NCBI GenBank assembly: GCA_022453515.1
Contig: JAJNNY010000059.1
Coordinates: 156,281-220,280, forward strand
Direction of reading: 5' to 3'
DNA length: 64,000 nt
From: Astrocystis sublimbata
Lineage: Eukaryota > Ascomycota > Sordariomycetes > Xylariales > Xylariaceae
The notes below the pieces were generated by a model. The model did not search any database and was not told the origin of the DNA. It saw only the letters and a list, made by a program, of their open reading frames with translations. The position numbers and the translations under genes were made by a program. This document shows, piece after piece, positions 11,972 through 22,858 of this stretch (the stretch's first letter is position 1; each line of letters opens with the position of its first letter).

Positions 11972-12466
11972 GATTAAGATTATATCTGAGAAAATTGAAA
12001 AATATTGTGAGAATAAATTAACTTTTACTAGTATGTCATTATGCACTTCGCATTACACGAGCTGAATTGGTAGATGCAGAGGGCACTGTTGTCGCGTTTG
12101 TCGAGTAAAGCGTGTCGGCGCATCGTTAGCGTAATTGAAATCGAAGTCAATGATGTCAGCGTCTCAGCCACCGGTTTATCACAGTCGACCGAAAGCATCT
12201 ATTGCGTGCGATTTCAATTTCGTTTGGAAATTATAGCTTTATTCATCGGCGACTAATTGGCATATTATGAGTCTTTAAGGGGATTCGTTTCGCTTATTGG
12301 CTCATGTGTGTGGCCCTGCCTAGGCTCTACTTGCAAGCATCGCCTTATTGTCATTATCTTGCAGCTAATGGGTGTCTCATCGATAGCGCCATGCCCTTTT
12401 TTTGTGCATCCAGATATAAAAATATTCGGCTGAGGGTATGCTGGCAAACTTAGAGTGGCCAATGAC
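11972..12466. other. Intergenic, nothing recognised
   Basis: AT-rich immediately upstream of the photolyase ATG; the rest is the downstream side of the gene ending at 12467. No TATA box or repeat is convincing. Confidence 0.4.
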
Positions 12467-13827
12467 TCACGAATTCGCCCCTTCTTCCTCGTCGGTCGCC
12501 ATGCTTTTCCCTTTGGCAGCAGTCTGAATGGGGATCGAAGTATACTGGGAGGTTTGATCGCTATCATCCTCAGGCCTCCCTCCGTTTGCCCCAGTGTCAT
12601 GGTGAGTCCACATTTCCGATAGTCCTGCGTCTGCATCGTCATTCGTAGAGCTGGCGTCGTCATCTTTCACAGTAGCTTCTGTGGAGGCTGCTGCTGAGGA
12701 TTGTGCACCGGAGGTAACCTGGACGGTGGCCTCAAGGTTCTTACCAGCGAATGCTTGGTACTCCCCGTCTTCCTTCATCATGTCGGCAATGGCCATCTCT
12801 TCCAGACGATCCAGCTCTGCTCGTTGAACTGCTATCTTTTTGAGAGCCTGCTTCAGTGTCGAGCTCAAGACATGCTTGTTACGCTCCAACTCCTCGATCG
12901 ACTGATGAATGTTTCTCCGAAGCTCTCTCAGCGTTTTCAAACGCGTTGTGTCTCCGAGGAGAGTGGCGAAACTTTCTGCATCGAGGAGGAAGTTCTCTAG
13001 CACTCTTGCAGTAATGCAGTGTCGATGCACCGCGGCATGTCGGAGGCGAGCTATAGAGCGGATCAGTAGATCAATCGGCTTCCCAACATCATCTTGTTTG
13101 TCGAGAAAGTCCGCTTGTCGCTTCAAGAGCTCTGAAGACCAAAGGTTCAGCTCTCCGGCTTCGGAACAATCCCATTTGTTCCTCGCCAGAATTTCCGGCA
13201 TGTTACGTTGTGCGAATTCAAAACAAGCGTCTTCCAAGATACTCTGGACATTTATGAGAACGCGATGCTGGGTTCTCAGGGGTAAGTAGACCGGGAACAG
13301 TGATGGGACCACACGTGTGATCCTATTGGATGGCTGCTTAGGGTCTCGGTAGGTCTCGACTATGGAAATACATCAATTGGCTGTAATGATACATAGATAT
13401 GAGCGATTGAGTTATGCCTACCGCTCTCCGTTTCGACCTTATGAATTGGAGGGGCCAGATTCTGTTCGCTCTGGGAGTAACTCTCCACAGCTCCTTGAAT
13501 GGCTTCGGCCTCATACACGGCAGCCACGATTTCCGAAGCCTCTCTCTCTGCGGTTTGCGCAGGCGACACGTCGAAGACCTCGGGAAAGTGTATCTTCGCT
13601 TTAAGCGTAGACTCGAAGATGCCGTCGACCAAGAGAGCCTTCGCCATGTTGCAGACGACATCTATGTTGTGCTCGTTGACCAGGTTCGACACCTCCGAGT
13701 TTTCCTTGTGCTGTGTGATCATCTTGCGGATGGCCTTCGACTTGCGCAGCATTGCATTCGGGCCCTTGAAAACATTCTTCAACGCCAGATACACCACTCT
13801 CTCGTCAGGCGGGTTCTTGTCCTTCAT
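12467..13827 (-). CDS. Uncharacterised fungal protein with coiled-coil C-terminus; 5' end uncertain
   Basis: Two exons (13827-13422 and 13359-12467; 62-base intron, donor GTAGGC, acceptor CCATAG) give at least 432 residues. I recognise the type as a family of uncharacterised Sordariomycete proteins, some mis-annotated as cytochrome c1 reductase, but no function is known to me and no catalytic motif is visible. The central part (RTQHRVLINVQSILEDACFE and onward) is helical. A coiled coil of Glu/Lys/Arg-rich heptads lies at about residues 265-340, followed by a disordered Ser/Thr/Asp-rich tail. Relatives appear to have extra N-terminal sequence before the ERVVYLALKNVFKG segment, so an upstream exon is likely missing from my model: the frame is open upstream of 13827 to an acceptor-like TTATAG near 13865. 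The last codons overlap a GTGAGT, so the 3' end could also be spliced. Confidence 0.6.
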
Positions 13828-15113
13828 GGCTAAACTTTCATTTACAATTGGAACAAACAAATGTGCTATAATTACAAGGCCAGATACCAATTGAGATTTG
13901 ACTATAGTTTAGATATAGAGAGTGAAATACTATGATGCCTCATTTTTTTTTTCGATTCGTCAGTATCAAACGGAATTGAAACCCAGCGATCTTCATCCAA
14001 TCGGGCGCCTCATCTGTAGCCAGCGTGTCGGCCTCCAACCCCTCACGGAAACTCACAGATGCTACACAGTGTGGCGAGAAATCTTCTAGTTGGTATGACA
14101 AAGTAGCAATACTGTTGCTAACTTGCATGAATTCCCCTTGATGCGGGATCCTGCAGTAAGTCAACTTCATGATAGCCGCCCGCAGGCCAATTCATGTGTA
14201 GCTTACCAGGTCATTTGCGTCAGCATGATGAAACGACAACCTAGTACGCAGCAACAGAGGAATGGCACTCATTTGAACGCAGCTTGACGATTCGATATTC
14301 AATTCAAACTTAGTTCCTCTTTTTGCCAGCTACAGTACAAGACGTAGCTTACTTGACCCGACCCATGAATATCAGCATGATCAAAAGAGAACGTTCAAGA
14401 GTCGATAAGAGGATTGGGTGGCTGCAGATTTGACATATATGCAAATCATCAACTACTAGTATACCCCATAGCTCAATCGGCATGAATCTTTTATGTGACG
14501 TGACGTACGTCAACGACGATTATGAGACTTGATTAACATCTCACAATCCCGAGTAACAGTGAACTTGTTGACGCTTTGAGTAACGGATGGCTGAGAGAAA
14601 TATGTGTTTAACACGAATAATGATCGATAAGAAAAGACGCGAACACTTGTATCTGTGAGCATGTTAGTCCTGCATCAAGTTCGGTGTCACAGACGGCCTC
14701 CAACTCATATCGAGATTGAGCAAGTTTCATACCACTGTTTAAAAGGAAAGTAAAAACAGCTTTTGCTTGAGAATTTCACACATCCCGGTTTTATGGACGA
14801 GTTGATAGAGAGAGATGCTGTTATCTCATCGCGCAGTGTAATTGAGTTGGGAAGCTCGCCCAGCGAATTTGGCTTCCAGGTCGAATCGCTAGTGCCCTGT
14901 AACTGGAATTGAGTTGCGCTGGAACGGGCAGGTTCGGCTGTGGCGGCGCAGCACGTCGTCTTACAGTACTTCCTTTACAGGGGATCCCTTATTTTTTGTA
15001 ATTGCGTTGACCCACCGTCCGTCCAAGAAACTCAAAGCAGTAAGCCTCACGCAGCGACCCGCGAAGATGACATCGAAACTACGGCATTCACTACCGGTGA
15101 GAGAAACACCACC
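13828..15113. other. Intergenic, possible unresolved 5' exons
   Basis: May contain unresolved first exons of the minus-strand gene ending at 12467; an ATG-initiated 76-codon frame at 14170-13940 is the only candidate and is weak. The plus-strand side holds the promoter of the FAD oxidoreductase gene. Its frame is open back to about 14940 but without an ATG before 15114. Confidence 0.35.
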
Positions 15114-16625
15114 ATGGAGGCGCATAACCAGGCCGTGTCGGCCGTGTCCAGGCGACTGAAAGAGTTCTACGAGCGCCGGGACGCCTTCCGCGTCTACCAC
15201 GGCTCCACCAACAGCACGCGCGCAATCTATAAGGACGGCGACAAGGTCATCGACACGAGCCAATTGGACCATGTGCTGGCCGTAGACAAGACCAAGAAGA
15301 CGGCCCTGGTCGAGCCGAATCTGCCCATGGACAGGCTCGTGGCTGCCACTCTCGAACATGGCCTCGTGCCGCTGGTCGTCATGGAGTTCCCCGGCATCAC
15401 CGTCGGCGGCGGCTTCAGCGGCTCCGCCGGCGAGAGCAGCTCCGGGCGCCACGGCCCCTTCGACTCGACGGTCAACTCCATCGAGATCGTGATTCCGAAC
15501 GGAGAGGTCCGGCGAGCCTCGAAGACGGAAAGCCCTGATCTCTTCTGGGGCGCCGCTTCGGCGTTCGGCACCGTCGGCATCGTCACGCTGCTCGAAGTCC
15601 AGCTGCAAGACGCCACCCAGTACGTGCAGCTGACGCACTATCCCGCCCACAGCTTCGCCGAGGCGTCGCAGAAGCTGCAGGAGCAAGTAGCGGACAAGTC
15701 CGTCGAGTTCGTCGACGGCATCATCTTCTCGCCCACGAACATGGTCATCTGCGCCGGCAGTCTCGTCGACGCTCTGCCGTCCGGAGCCAAACCCAGGCGC
15801 TATCTCGGCCGGAAGGACCCGTGGTTCTACCTCGACGTGCAGAAACGCGCGATGAAATCCTCCTCGCCCGTCGTCGACTACGTGCCCTTGGTAGACTACC
15901 TGTTCCGCTGGGACCGCGGCGGGTTCTGGGTCGCGCGCTACGCCTACCGCTACTTCCTGACGCCCTTCAACCGCATCACGAGGTATCTTCTGGACTCCTT
16001 CATGCACGCGCGCGTCATGTACCACGCCTTGCACAAGTCCGGCCTCTCGGACACGTACATCATCCAGGACGTGGGCGTGCCGTTTGAGAATGCAGAGCCG
16101 TTTTACAACTGGCTGCATGAGACGCTGCACATATACCCGCTGTGGCTCTGTCCGATCAGGGTGCGTCGATACGCGCCCAACGCGGCACACGGGCTGCACG
16201 CCGACTTCGCAGACCCCAGCACCCCGGAATTGATGCTGAACTTCGGTGTCTGGGGTCCCGGTCCTACGGACTATGATGCGCTCGTGTGTCTTAACAGGCG
16301 GCTGGAGCACAAGGTTCATGAGCTCGGGGGTAACAAGACACTGTACGCGCAGGCGTATTATACCGAAGAGGAGTTCTGGCAGAGCTATAATAAGACGGCG
16401 TACGACACGGTGCGCAAACAGTACCACGCGGACCACCTGCCTAGTGTCTACGACAAGGTCAAGGTCGATGAGGCGGCCAAGAAGAGGCAGACGGAACAGA
16501 CGCGGATGCCGGCTTTCTTGCGCCACACGCGACCTTTCCAGGGTCTCTATGGTGTTTACAAGGCCTGGCGTGGGGGTGATTATCTACTTCAGAAGTCTGC
16601 GCCGAGCAAGCCTAAGCAAGCATGA
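15114..16625 (+). CDS. DHCR24-like FAD-dependent oxidoreductase (Delta24-sterol reductase family)
   Basis: Single-exon gene, 503 residues, starting at an ATG in a very good context (CACCACCATGG). The N-terminal two-thirds is a PCMH-type FAD-binding domain: the flavin loop ITVGGGFSGSAGESSS sits at about residues 95-110, followed by the NSIEIVIPNGE strand and the PDLFWGAASAFGTVGIVT segment. The C-terminal half has long aromatic-rich stretches (DRGGFWVARYAYRYFL; a DVGVPFENAEPFYNWL segment) typical of 24-dehydrocholesterol reductase (human DHCR24, 516 residues). Animals and plants use this family to reduce sterol side-chain double bonds. Fungi make ergosterol through a different, membrane reductase (Erg4), so the substrate here is not obvious. 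Unlike DHCR24 there is no clear N-terminal membrane anchor. The gene is convergent with the propeller gene, 205 bases away. Confidence 0.85.
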   Translation: MEAHNQAVSAVSRRLKEFYERRDAFRVYHGSTNSTRAIYKDGDKVIDTSQLDHVLAVDKTKKTALVEPNLPMDRLVAATLEHGLVPLVVMEFPGITVGGGFSGSAGESSSGRHGPFDSTVNSIEIVIPNGEVRRASKTESPDLFWGAASAFGTVGIVTLLEVQLQDATQYVQLTHYPAHSFAEASQKLQEQVADKSVEFVDGIIFSPTNMVICAGSLVDALPSGAKPRRYLGRKDPWFYLDVQKRAMKSSSPVVDYVPLVDYLFRWDRGGFWVARYAYRYFLTPFNRITRYLLDSFMHARVMYHALHKSGLSDTYIIQDVGVPFENAEPFYNWLHETLHIYPLWLCPIRVRRYAPNAAHGLHADFADPSTPELMLNFGVWGPGPTDYDALVCLNRRLEHKVHELGGNKTLYAQAYYTEEEFWQSYNKTAYDTVRKQYHADHLPSVYDKVKVDEAAKKRQTEQTRMPAFLRHTRPFQGLYGVYKAWRGGDYLLQKSAPSKPKQA

Positions 16626-16830
16626 TTTATGCTACAGAGCTTATGGCATTGCCTTGTTTTGTCTTGCCTTGTTACTTGTATTACCTTTTTCACCGAGAAG
16701 AGGGATTGGTTTTGCACTTTTACTTGTGTTTATTGGCTACTTTATTCATACCCAACTATCATTATGTATCATAAGCGGCGTAATTGTACCAATTGTTTCA
16801 TCATTGCTCATTCCGAGCCACTCGCAGCCT

Positions 16831-18321
16831 CTACGAGCGCTTGACGACGTAGACACCACGCTCGATGGTGTTGATGACAATGTAGCCGGACTCGAAGTAC
16901 GGGTAGTGGCTCCAGGTGCCGACGAACTCGATGATACCGCCGTCGGTCTCCTCGTCGTCCTCGGGGTAGATGTCGAAGTGAGCAATCTCCTTGACGCCCT
17001 TGCCCGTGGGGTCCTCGTTGATGGAGGAGATGTCGAGGATGTGGAGACCGCCGCCGTAGTTGCTCTGGTAGGCGAAGTCGCCGTTGATGAACTGGTTGTG
17101 GTCGATGCCCCGGACCTGGGCGCTGTAGTAGCCGGTCTGCTTGGGCGCCTCGAGCGACGAGATGTCCCAGATGTAGGTGATGGGGAAGCCGGCGGCTCCG
17201 GGCCCGACCTTGTCGTACTCGTCGTACTCGTCGTCGAGGACAAGGTACTTCTGCCATTTGGTGTCGAGGACCCAGCCCTGGTGGGTGTAGGCGGCGCCCT
17301 CGTACGAGGTGCGGGAGATGATCTTGGCGTTGGCCTTGTCCGTCACGTTGTAGATGGTCAGGGTGTCCTCGTTGTAGCCGTAGCAGATATCGGTACCTTC
17401 GTACTTGGTGTCGGGGCCGTGGTACACGAGGCATTGTGCGTCGTGGACGTAGCCGTCGTTGGCGGCACAGCCGGGAGACTTGAGGTTCTCCATGTCGGTC
17501 AGATCGATGAAGATCAGACCGGACGCGCACTTGTCGGTGCGCGGCATGGCGCCGGAAGCAACGGCGTAGTTCTTCTCCTCGTTCACCTGGACGGTGTGCG
17601 AGCGGCCGATGGGGAGCTCGCCGTAGTGGAATGCATCGGCATCGGTGAAGGTGACGGGCTTGGCAGGGTCGATGGTGAGCAGCTTCGACATGTCGAAGAA
17701 CTGCACGCCGTGGTTGACGGCTTCGCTACCAATGACCATGTAGTTCTTGTAGCCCTTCATCTCACGCCATAGCGAGGGCTGGGCCTCGCTGTATTGTGGG
17801 AGACGGCCCAGGTAGGAGAGCTTGCCGTCTTTGGTGATCTCCATGAAAGCGGAACCATCAGACTGTCCGACGGCCATGAATTCACGGCCATCGGGACTGG
17901 TCCATCCCCACGAGCCAGCACCCTCGCCAGTTGGGCTGCCCAGGTCGGCGTGCGACTGGAAGTCGTAGAGGTCGAGGCCACTGCAGTTGAATGTGTACAG
18001 AGGGTTGCCGGCCTCGAGCTCAGCGAGCCCGTTGGCGCAGGGGACAAAGGCGACGTCAGCAGCCATGGACTTGTACTGCTTGGAGTCGAAGATTCCTTGT
18101 TCTCTTCGGCCTGCCCAGAACGACTATTCGGACTTGTCAGCATTGTAACGATCGTCAGGTCAAAGATGGAGGTTTTGTACCTCCTTGTGGTTCATGATCT
18201 CCTCGTGTCGGAGACCACTCTGGTAGACAGTCCGGCTCAGCTCTTCGTCAACAGGCATCTCCTTGGCCAGGGCCAGGTTGACGAAGGCCGCGATAGCGGC
18301 GGCATTGATAGAGCTCTTCAT
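16831..18321 (-). CDS. Secreted beta-propeller protein, choice-of-anchor B type
   Basis: Exons 18321-18181 and 18123-16831 (57-base intron, donor GTACAA, acceptor GAATAG) give 477 residues. A signal peptide is clear: a short basic start then an Ala-rich core ending ALA-KE at about residue 19. The body has repeated blades with LVIVD-like turns (GLIFIDLTDMEN, THQGWVLDTKWQK, GGLHILDISSINE, SGYIVINTIERGVYVV). This matches the choice-of-anchor B family, beta-propellers found in bacteria and in many fungi as secreted proteins of unknown role. There is no catalytic triad visible. Third-position GC is extreme (many blades use only C/G wobble), consistent with high expression. The identification is by blade pattern and is fairly sure at family level; function is unknown. 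Confidence 0.8.
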
Positions 18322-20887
18322 CTTTGCTGGGAGATCAACAAGTCAACAAGTGCTGGATTGCTGATGTTCACGACTCCTGCAAAGCCGTGTCTTGGAGAAT
18401 TCAGGAGAGGCCGCCGCAGCTTTTATACACGCCCATAGAGTCTATCTCCATCTCCAAGGCTCTCCAACACCGAGCGATTCATGGTCACATTCTGCGTTGT
18501 CGCTTGGCCCAACCATGGGAGAGAACCTGGTACGGATGCAGGCAAATGCAAAAGTGCCTGTAAAGAGCGGTCTCTGGAAGCAACCCTAGACCACAACACG
18601 CAGGTCCTCGTGTCTTGGCTTGAACTCCAACCCTGTCCTATAGGGTTCAGTGTATTGTAATCTAGACCTCAGTGGTTGAGGGCTATCGCACACTAATATC
18701 GGAGTCGTATCTATGCCGCACCAAAGAGGTAGGTCAATATCGCGACAAGCTTTATAAATCATGATAGAATGGTAACGCGGCAAGTGATCTGCGTTGCGCT
18801 CTTGGCCTGATCTTGGCGGTCATTGCGCCCCTTCGTTTGCCGCGTTCTGATTTGCAGGCTGGGGTCAAGACCACTCGCCAGAGTGTGTTCGTTAAGACAT
18901 GTTAAGCCAACCACCTCCAGGCACCCGTCGAGCTGCCCAATTGGTCGTATATTCCGGGGACGATAGAGAAGTTGCACTCACAGCTTCACGAGAGCGAGGC
19001 GAGTGGCTTGGGAAATGCCGGCGCTACTCCAAGCGCCCCGATGCCAAGATTCCCATTGTGTACAGCAAAACGGCTTACAAACACTGTATATGTAATGCAG
19101 CTGTCGTGACAGGTCACGCGATCGTGGGTGGGTGCGGCTAAATGCTCTCTCGTTGCCATCTCCAGGGACTCGTGCTGTGCAACAGCTTGATAGAGGTTAT
19201 TGCTGTTGATGACGGAACGTCTCAGCTCAGAGCCTCCATCAGACGCGGCAATAGGGCTGAAAACATCGAGGTTGCTGATCGTAGCTGAACAAGGCCTCGT
19301 CTCGTGTACAAGCAGGCATGGAATGTCTGGAAGGTGCCGAGCAGAGGGACATCTCGTAGGCATGCAATGCACATCTCATCCGTGTGCTGTGGGCGAATGC
19401 TACGGCAGCAGCAGAAGATAACGGGAGATAGGCATGTCCTGCAAGCGTTGTGCTGCAGAGTCGAACAGAGCATTTCGGGAAGTTCGCCCGTAATGGCAAT
19501 GCTGCTGTTCATCGCTTGGCGTTGCGTTGTCCTTAGATGGCGACATTATTGCCCAATATGGTCTCTCCATGGTCCTCCAGATACGAGCGGGCGCCTATCT
19601 TGGGTATCTACAGTACCCGCCGAGCCGCCTCACATATGTTGTTGTTGATGCGAGTTTGAGAATCGCATCGACAGGCTCGTATCAGTGCCTCAACAACTGC
19701 CCTGGCTTTGCCCCAAACCCATGTGCTTGGCAGAACGTGGGGCTTGGAGCGACTGCATCGATGCCGGTTATTCCGCTTACTGCCGGTAAACTTGGTCCGG
19801 ATAGAAGCGCAACATTGTCGTTATGTACAATGCAGATTGCTAAGGTAGATCGAGGGTGTGGCTCGTGTGGCAAGTTCAAGTTCATGGAGAACACCGCATT
19901 TGATATGAACAACCACTCTTTCGCTAGCAGCATGTGTGGGGGAGGGGGATTAGACCTTCCAAGGCGAGCAAGGTTCTCACCGACCTTACCAGGCGAGACA
20001 AGGGAGCCAGGTCCCCAGGTAGGTTAGGTAATCCTTGTGATTTGTTTATTTGGTAACACACTGACCATCACGCACTTTTCGATAACTATGTGGGATAGAA
20101 AAAAGGCCGAGCTGAGTCTGCACGCGATTCCTTATGTCAAGGCGACTTCGTCTTCTACTGAGCGTACGAGAGCGTATACGCACGCATACCTCGGCATACT
20201 TAGTAGTATTGATGCGTGAAGTGGACTTGCCGAGGGATCAGAACAGGGTTGTTCAGCAGCCGGACTTTATATAATGCGATCAACCAATGATGATCATTTC
20301 GTACCTGACGGCCACCGGCGACATGTTGGCATTTGAAGAGGAAAAGGAAATGTGATGGAAGCTTTGCGCACATCAATCCTGAAACGTGAGCGTCAGTGCG
20401 ACTTCACAGTCTAAGCCACACTTGCGCGATGTTAGCGCATCATAGTGTCCTTAGTGATACTACTTGATCGTGTGTGCGTGTCTCGTCCATGTTGCCCGTC
20501 GCATCTTGCCTGCCATACTGGAGGTTGATTTACCTGATAGCCGGCGAAAACAATCATGGGGCGCTTATGAAGTCATCCTGGTTGAACAAACACGTTGTTG
20601 ACAATCAGGTTGGGGCATAACTAGATGATGGCAATTCGTGTACAGACTGCAACGATCTCTACTATCGTCCAATTGTTTCGTTGTGTAGAGTGGCTTGCGT
20701 GACGCTAGATGTTGCAGGTTGGGTGAGCCGGCGTGAACCTGAGGCACGAAGCCATAGCCCCTGGATCTGCGTATGAGTAGTATACACGTAGGCCTTCTGG
20801 AAAGACCTCAAAATCAGGAGAAATTAGTCTTTGAACGAATAAACAAACCTTATTTCCCCATTTGATGTTTCCTTTCGTTGATTCAGC
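18322..20887. other. Long gene-free stretch
   Basis: About 2.5 kb upstream of both the propeller gene (divergent left) and the UstYa-type gene (right). The open frames present (for example 19527-20027, starting TTG) have no domain, codon bias or splice support. No transposon protein, tRNA or inverted repeat recognised. Confidence 0.4.
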
Positions 20888-21852
20888 ATGGCGAAAAGCG
20901 AGAGCAGCAACAACCGCCAGCGCGATTTCCGCGCCGATGACAGTGTTTCGGACGCCGAGGTAGACGACCTTTTGAACGAAATGGATTACCGGCAGACGGC
21001 ACCACAATCGAGAAGAGCGCGATACCTCGCTGCATTCAGGTCGCATCGGTGGTTTGTGGACACATTCCTTCTCTTGGTCATTGTGGCCCTCCTATTGCAA
21101 AGGGGATGGACATCGCAGCCCACACCCCAAAAATATCAAGGAAACGGCGATATCACAGGATATGCACCCCAGTGTATGCACAATACCCAGTGTCCTGCTT
21201 TCTAGTTTTGCTGACTATTGTTATATGGCAGTCTCGCAACGGCTGACCAGGTTCTCTCCTGACCCGCGCTTCGTTCCCGACAACACATCCGAGTTCTTCT
21301 CCGAGAAAACGAAGAAGAGTTGGCTCGGCATTGTACCGAGTATGCCGAGCGCCCATTGCCTTTCTCTTGAGAGGAGTATGTCACTAACACTCGAATGAAC
21401 AGAGGGCCTCGGATACCTAGAAGTAGAAGATCCCGAGCAATACGAATTCATGCCAAATAGGCTCAAGTCGTTCGAAGAGTTCGTGGTGACGACATCGATG
21501 ACCCATCAATTACATTGCCTGGTATTCCTCCCTGACTTGCCCCTATAGCTCGAGAAGGAGCCGATGTGCTGACTGTGTCTGGTAGTATGCTATCGCAGAG
21601 GCGTATTCGATACTTTCGTCCAACTCAACTCGGGCACCGTCGCAGGAGCCCTGGCATCTGACACACTGCTTTGACTACCTACGGCAATCGATCATGTGCT
21701 GCGGCGATGTCGCGGTCGAAGGCCAGCAGACAACATTCCCGGAAGGCCATGATGGTAGTGATGGTTGGGATGCGACGCACGTGTGCAAGGACTACGACGA
21801 AGTGATGGCGCATCTCTTAGATCATAGGGCGAACAACGAGGTCTGGATCTGA
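20888..21852 (+). CDS. UstYa-like (DUF3328) oxidase
   Basis: Four exons (20888-21173, 21232-21339, 21403-21521, 21586-21852) give 259 residues; introns of 58, 63 and 64 bases have GTATGC/GTATTC donors and good branch points (GCTGAC, CACTAACAC). One transmembrane helix at about residues 55-71 (FVDTFLLLVIVALLLQ) follows an acidic cytoplasmic tail. Then come the family landmarks GDITGYAPQFSQ, FVPDNTSEFFS, and the two diagnostic HXXHC motifs: HQLHC at 166-170 and HLTHC at 195-199, followed by MCCGDVAVEGQQTTFP. UstYa proteins are copper-type oxidases that cyclise or hydroxylate ribosomal peptides (ustiloxin, dikaritins) or act in other fungal pathways. Both motifs are intact, so the enzyme should be functional. 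No precursor peptide, tailoring enzyme or transporter gene sits beside it, so the substrate is unknown. Confidence 0.92.
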
Positions 21853-22228
21853 GACAAAGGATTGTAGGCATGTTCGCAACTTTGGTTTTCGAACTGGTCA
21901 TGGAAAGAAATAAGGTTGAGACAGGGAAAGGCAAGTTCATATAGTGCATGGTTGCAGCCTATTCATCCAGTTCTTCCTACTTGCATCTAATATCAGTTGC
22001 TGGGCTAGCTTCTTTCAATATCCAATACACTAGTCACAGACCAACACCTTGTAACCAGTTAGCCTCGCATGAATGCCTCCTTTGCCTCTTACCTGGCAAC
22101 GAATTAGGCACCTGGCTTGCCTGGGTATAAATCTCTGCTCTCCTCACCTTCATCAATTCTCTATTCCAATTTCCCCATGCAACTCCATTCTACTCACTCT
22201 CCACACCTAAACAAATCAGCACTTCATC
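21853..22228. other. Short intergenic with TATA-like element for next gene
   Basis: Holds a TATA-like GGTATAAATC at about 22124, a bit over 100 bases before the ATG at 22229, in a pyrimidine-rich promoter. Confidence 0.4.
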
Positions 22229-22858
22229 ATGGCTGCGAACATGGATCAAGCCCAACCTGACTCCCAAGATTGGGCCGAGCACTTGAGTGCTGAGGTTCGT
22301 CATCATATATCCAAGGCCATTGACAAGGAGTTGAAGCATTTCGACATTGCCTACAGCCACCTGCATGCTCAACACAGTGATCTGATTATTCAAGGCGGTT
22401 CAACGTATTCGGAAGTTCGTGAACTGGCGACTAGAGTTGACCAGCTTGAATCTGCTGTCACCACCCAGGCAACCCAACTGCGCAAACTGAAGACTTCCCT
22501 TGAAACTCTCATGGCAGCCATGTAAGATTACGACCCAAGTGCTCAGTTCAGTACCAGCTAACAGTGAAGCCGGGACCATAACTCGCAAGCGCGTGTACAA
22601 AACAGCGCCAATTCGGTACCATCTTCTTTACGCCAGTCTGAGAATACTACTACACATGAAGAGGACCCACTCCCGGCCCTTCCCCCAGCGTGAGATGTTC
22701 TTGAAAAGGTATGTTAAAATTGTGTGCTTCTACCTCAAGTCTGCTGCTAACTCGATTGAAACTGCAGTTGGGATATTCCGTCGCTTGGCAGACATTACCT
22801 GTTGGTAACGCACGACAGAAAGGCACCAGTTGGAGGGATACATCTGTACCAATACTAG
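22229..22858 (+). CDS. Small coiled-coil protein, unknown
   Basis: Best model has three exons: 22229-22521, 22570-22689, 22768-22858, giving 167 residues. The first exon encodes an acidic N-terminus and then a coiled coil (VRELATRVDQLESAV... with heptad Leu). It ends at a consensus GTAAGA donor. The intron is only 48 bases, with branch GCTAAC. The second exon is Ser/Asn/Thr/Pro-rich and ends at a GTGAGA donor; the third begins after branch GCTAAC and acceptor CTGCAG and ends HLYQY. If the introns are not used, the first exon alone encodes 98 residues to a stop at 22525. I do not recognise the family; no signal peptide, so it is not an obvious ribosomal-peptide precursor for the UstYa-type neighbour. 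Confidence 0.5.

Noticed and set aside
13940..14170. 76-codon ATG-initiated minus frame
   Set aside because: Possible first exon of the gene at 12467 but no good donor joins it and it has no recognised motif.
14961..16526. 521-codon open frame on the minus strand
   Set aside because: Exact antisense of the DHCR24-like gene; its low-complexity Val/Arg/Glu composition is the mirror of GC-rich third positions, with no family motif.
16246..17772. 508-codon plus-strand open frame
   Set aside because: Overlaps the end of the FAD gene and runs antisense to the propeller gene; Val/Asp-rich composition reflects codon bias of the opposite strand.
19527..20027. 166-codon plus-strand frame with several Cys
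   Set aside because: Starts with TTG, no ATG or splice support and no signal peptide; I considered a small secreted protein but could not support it.
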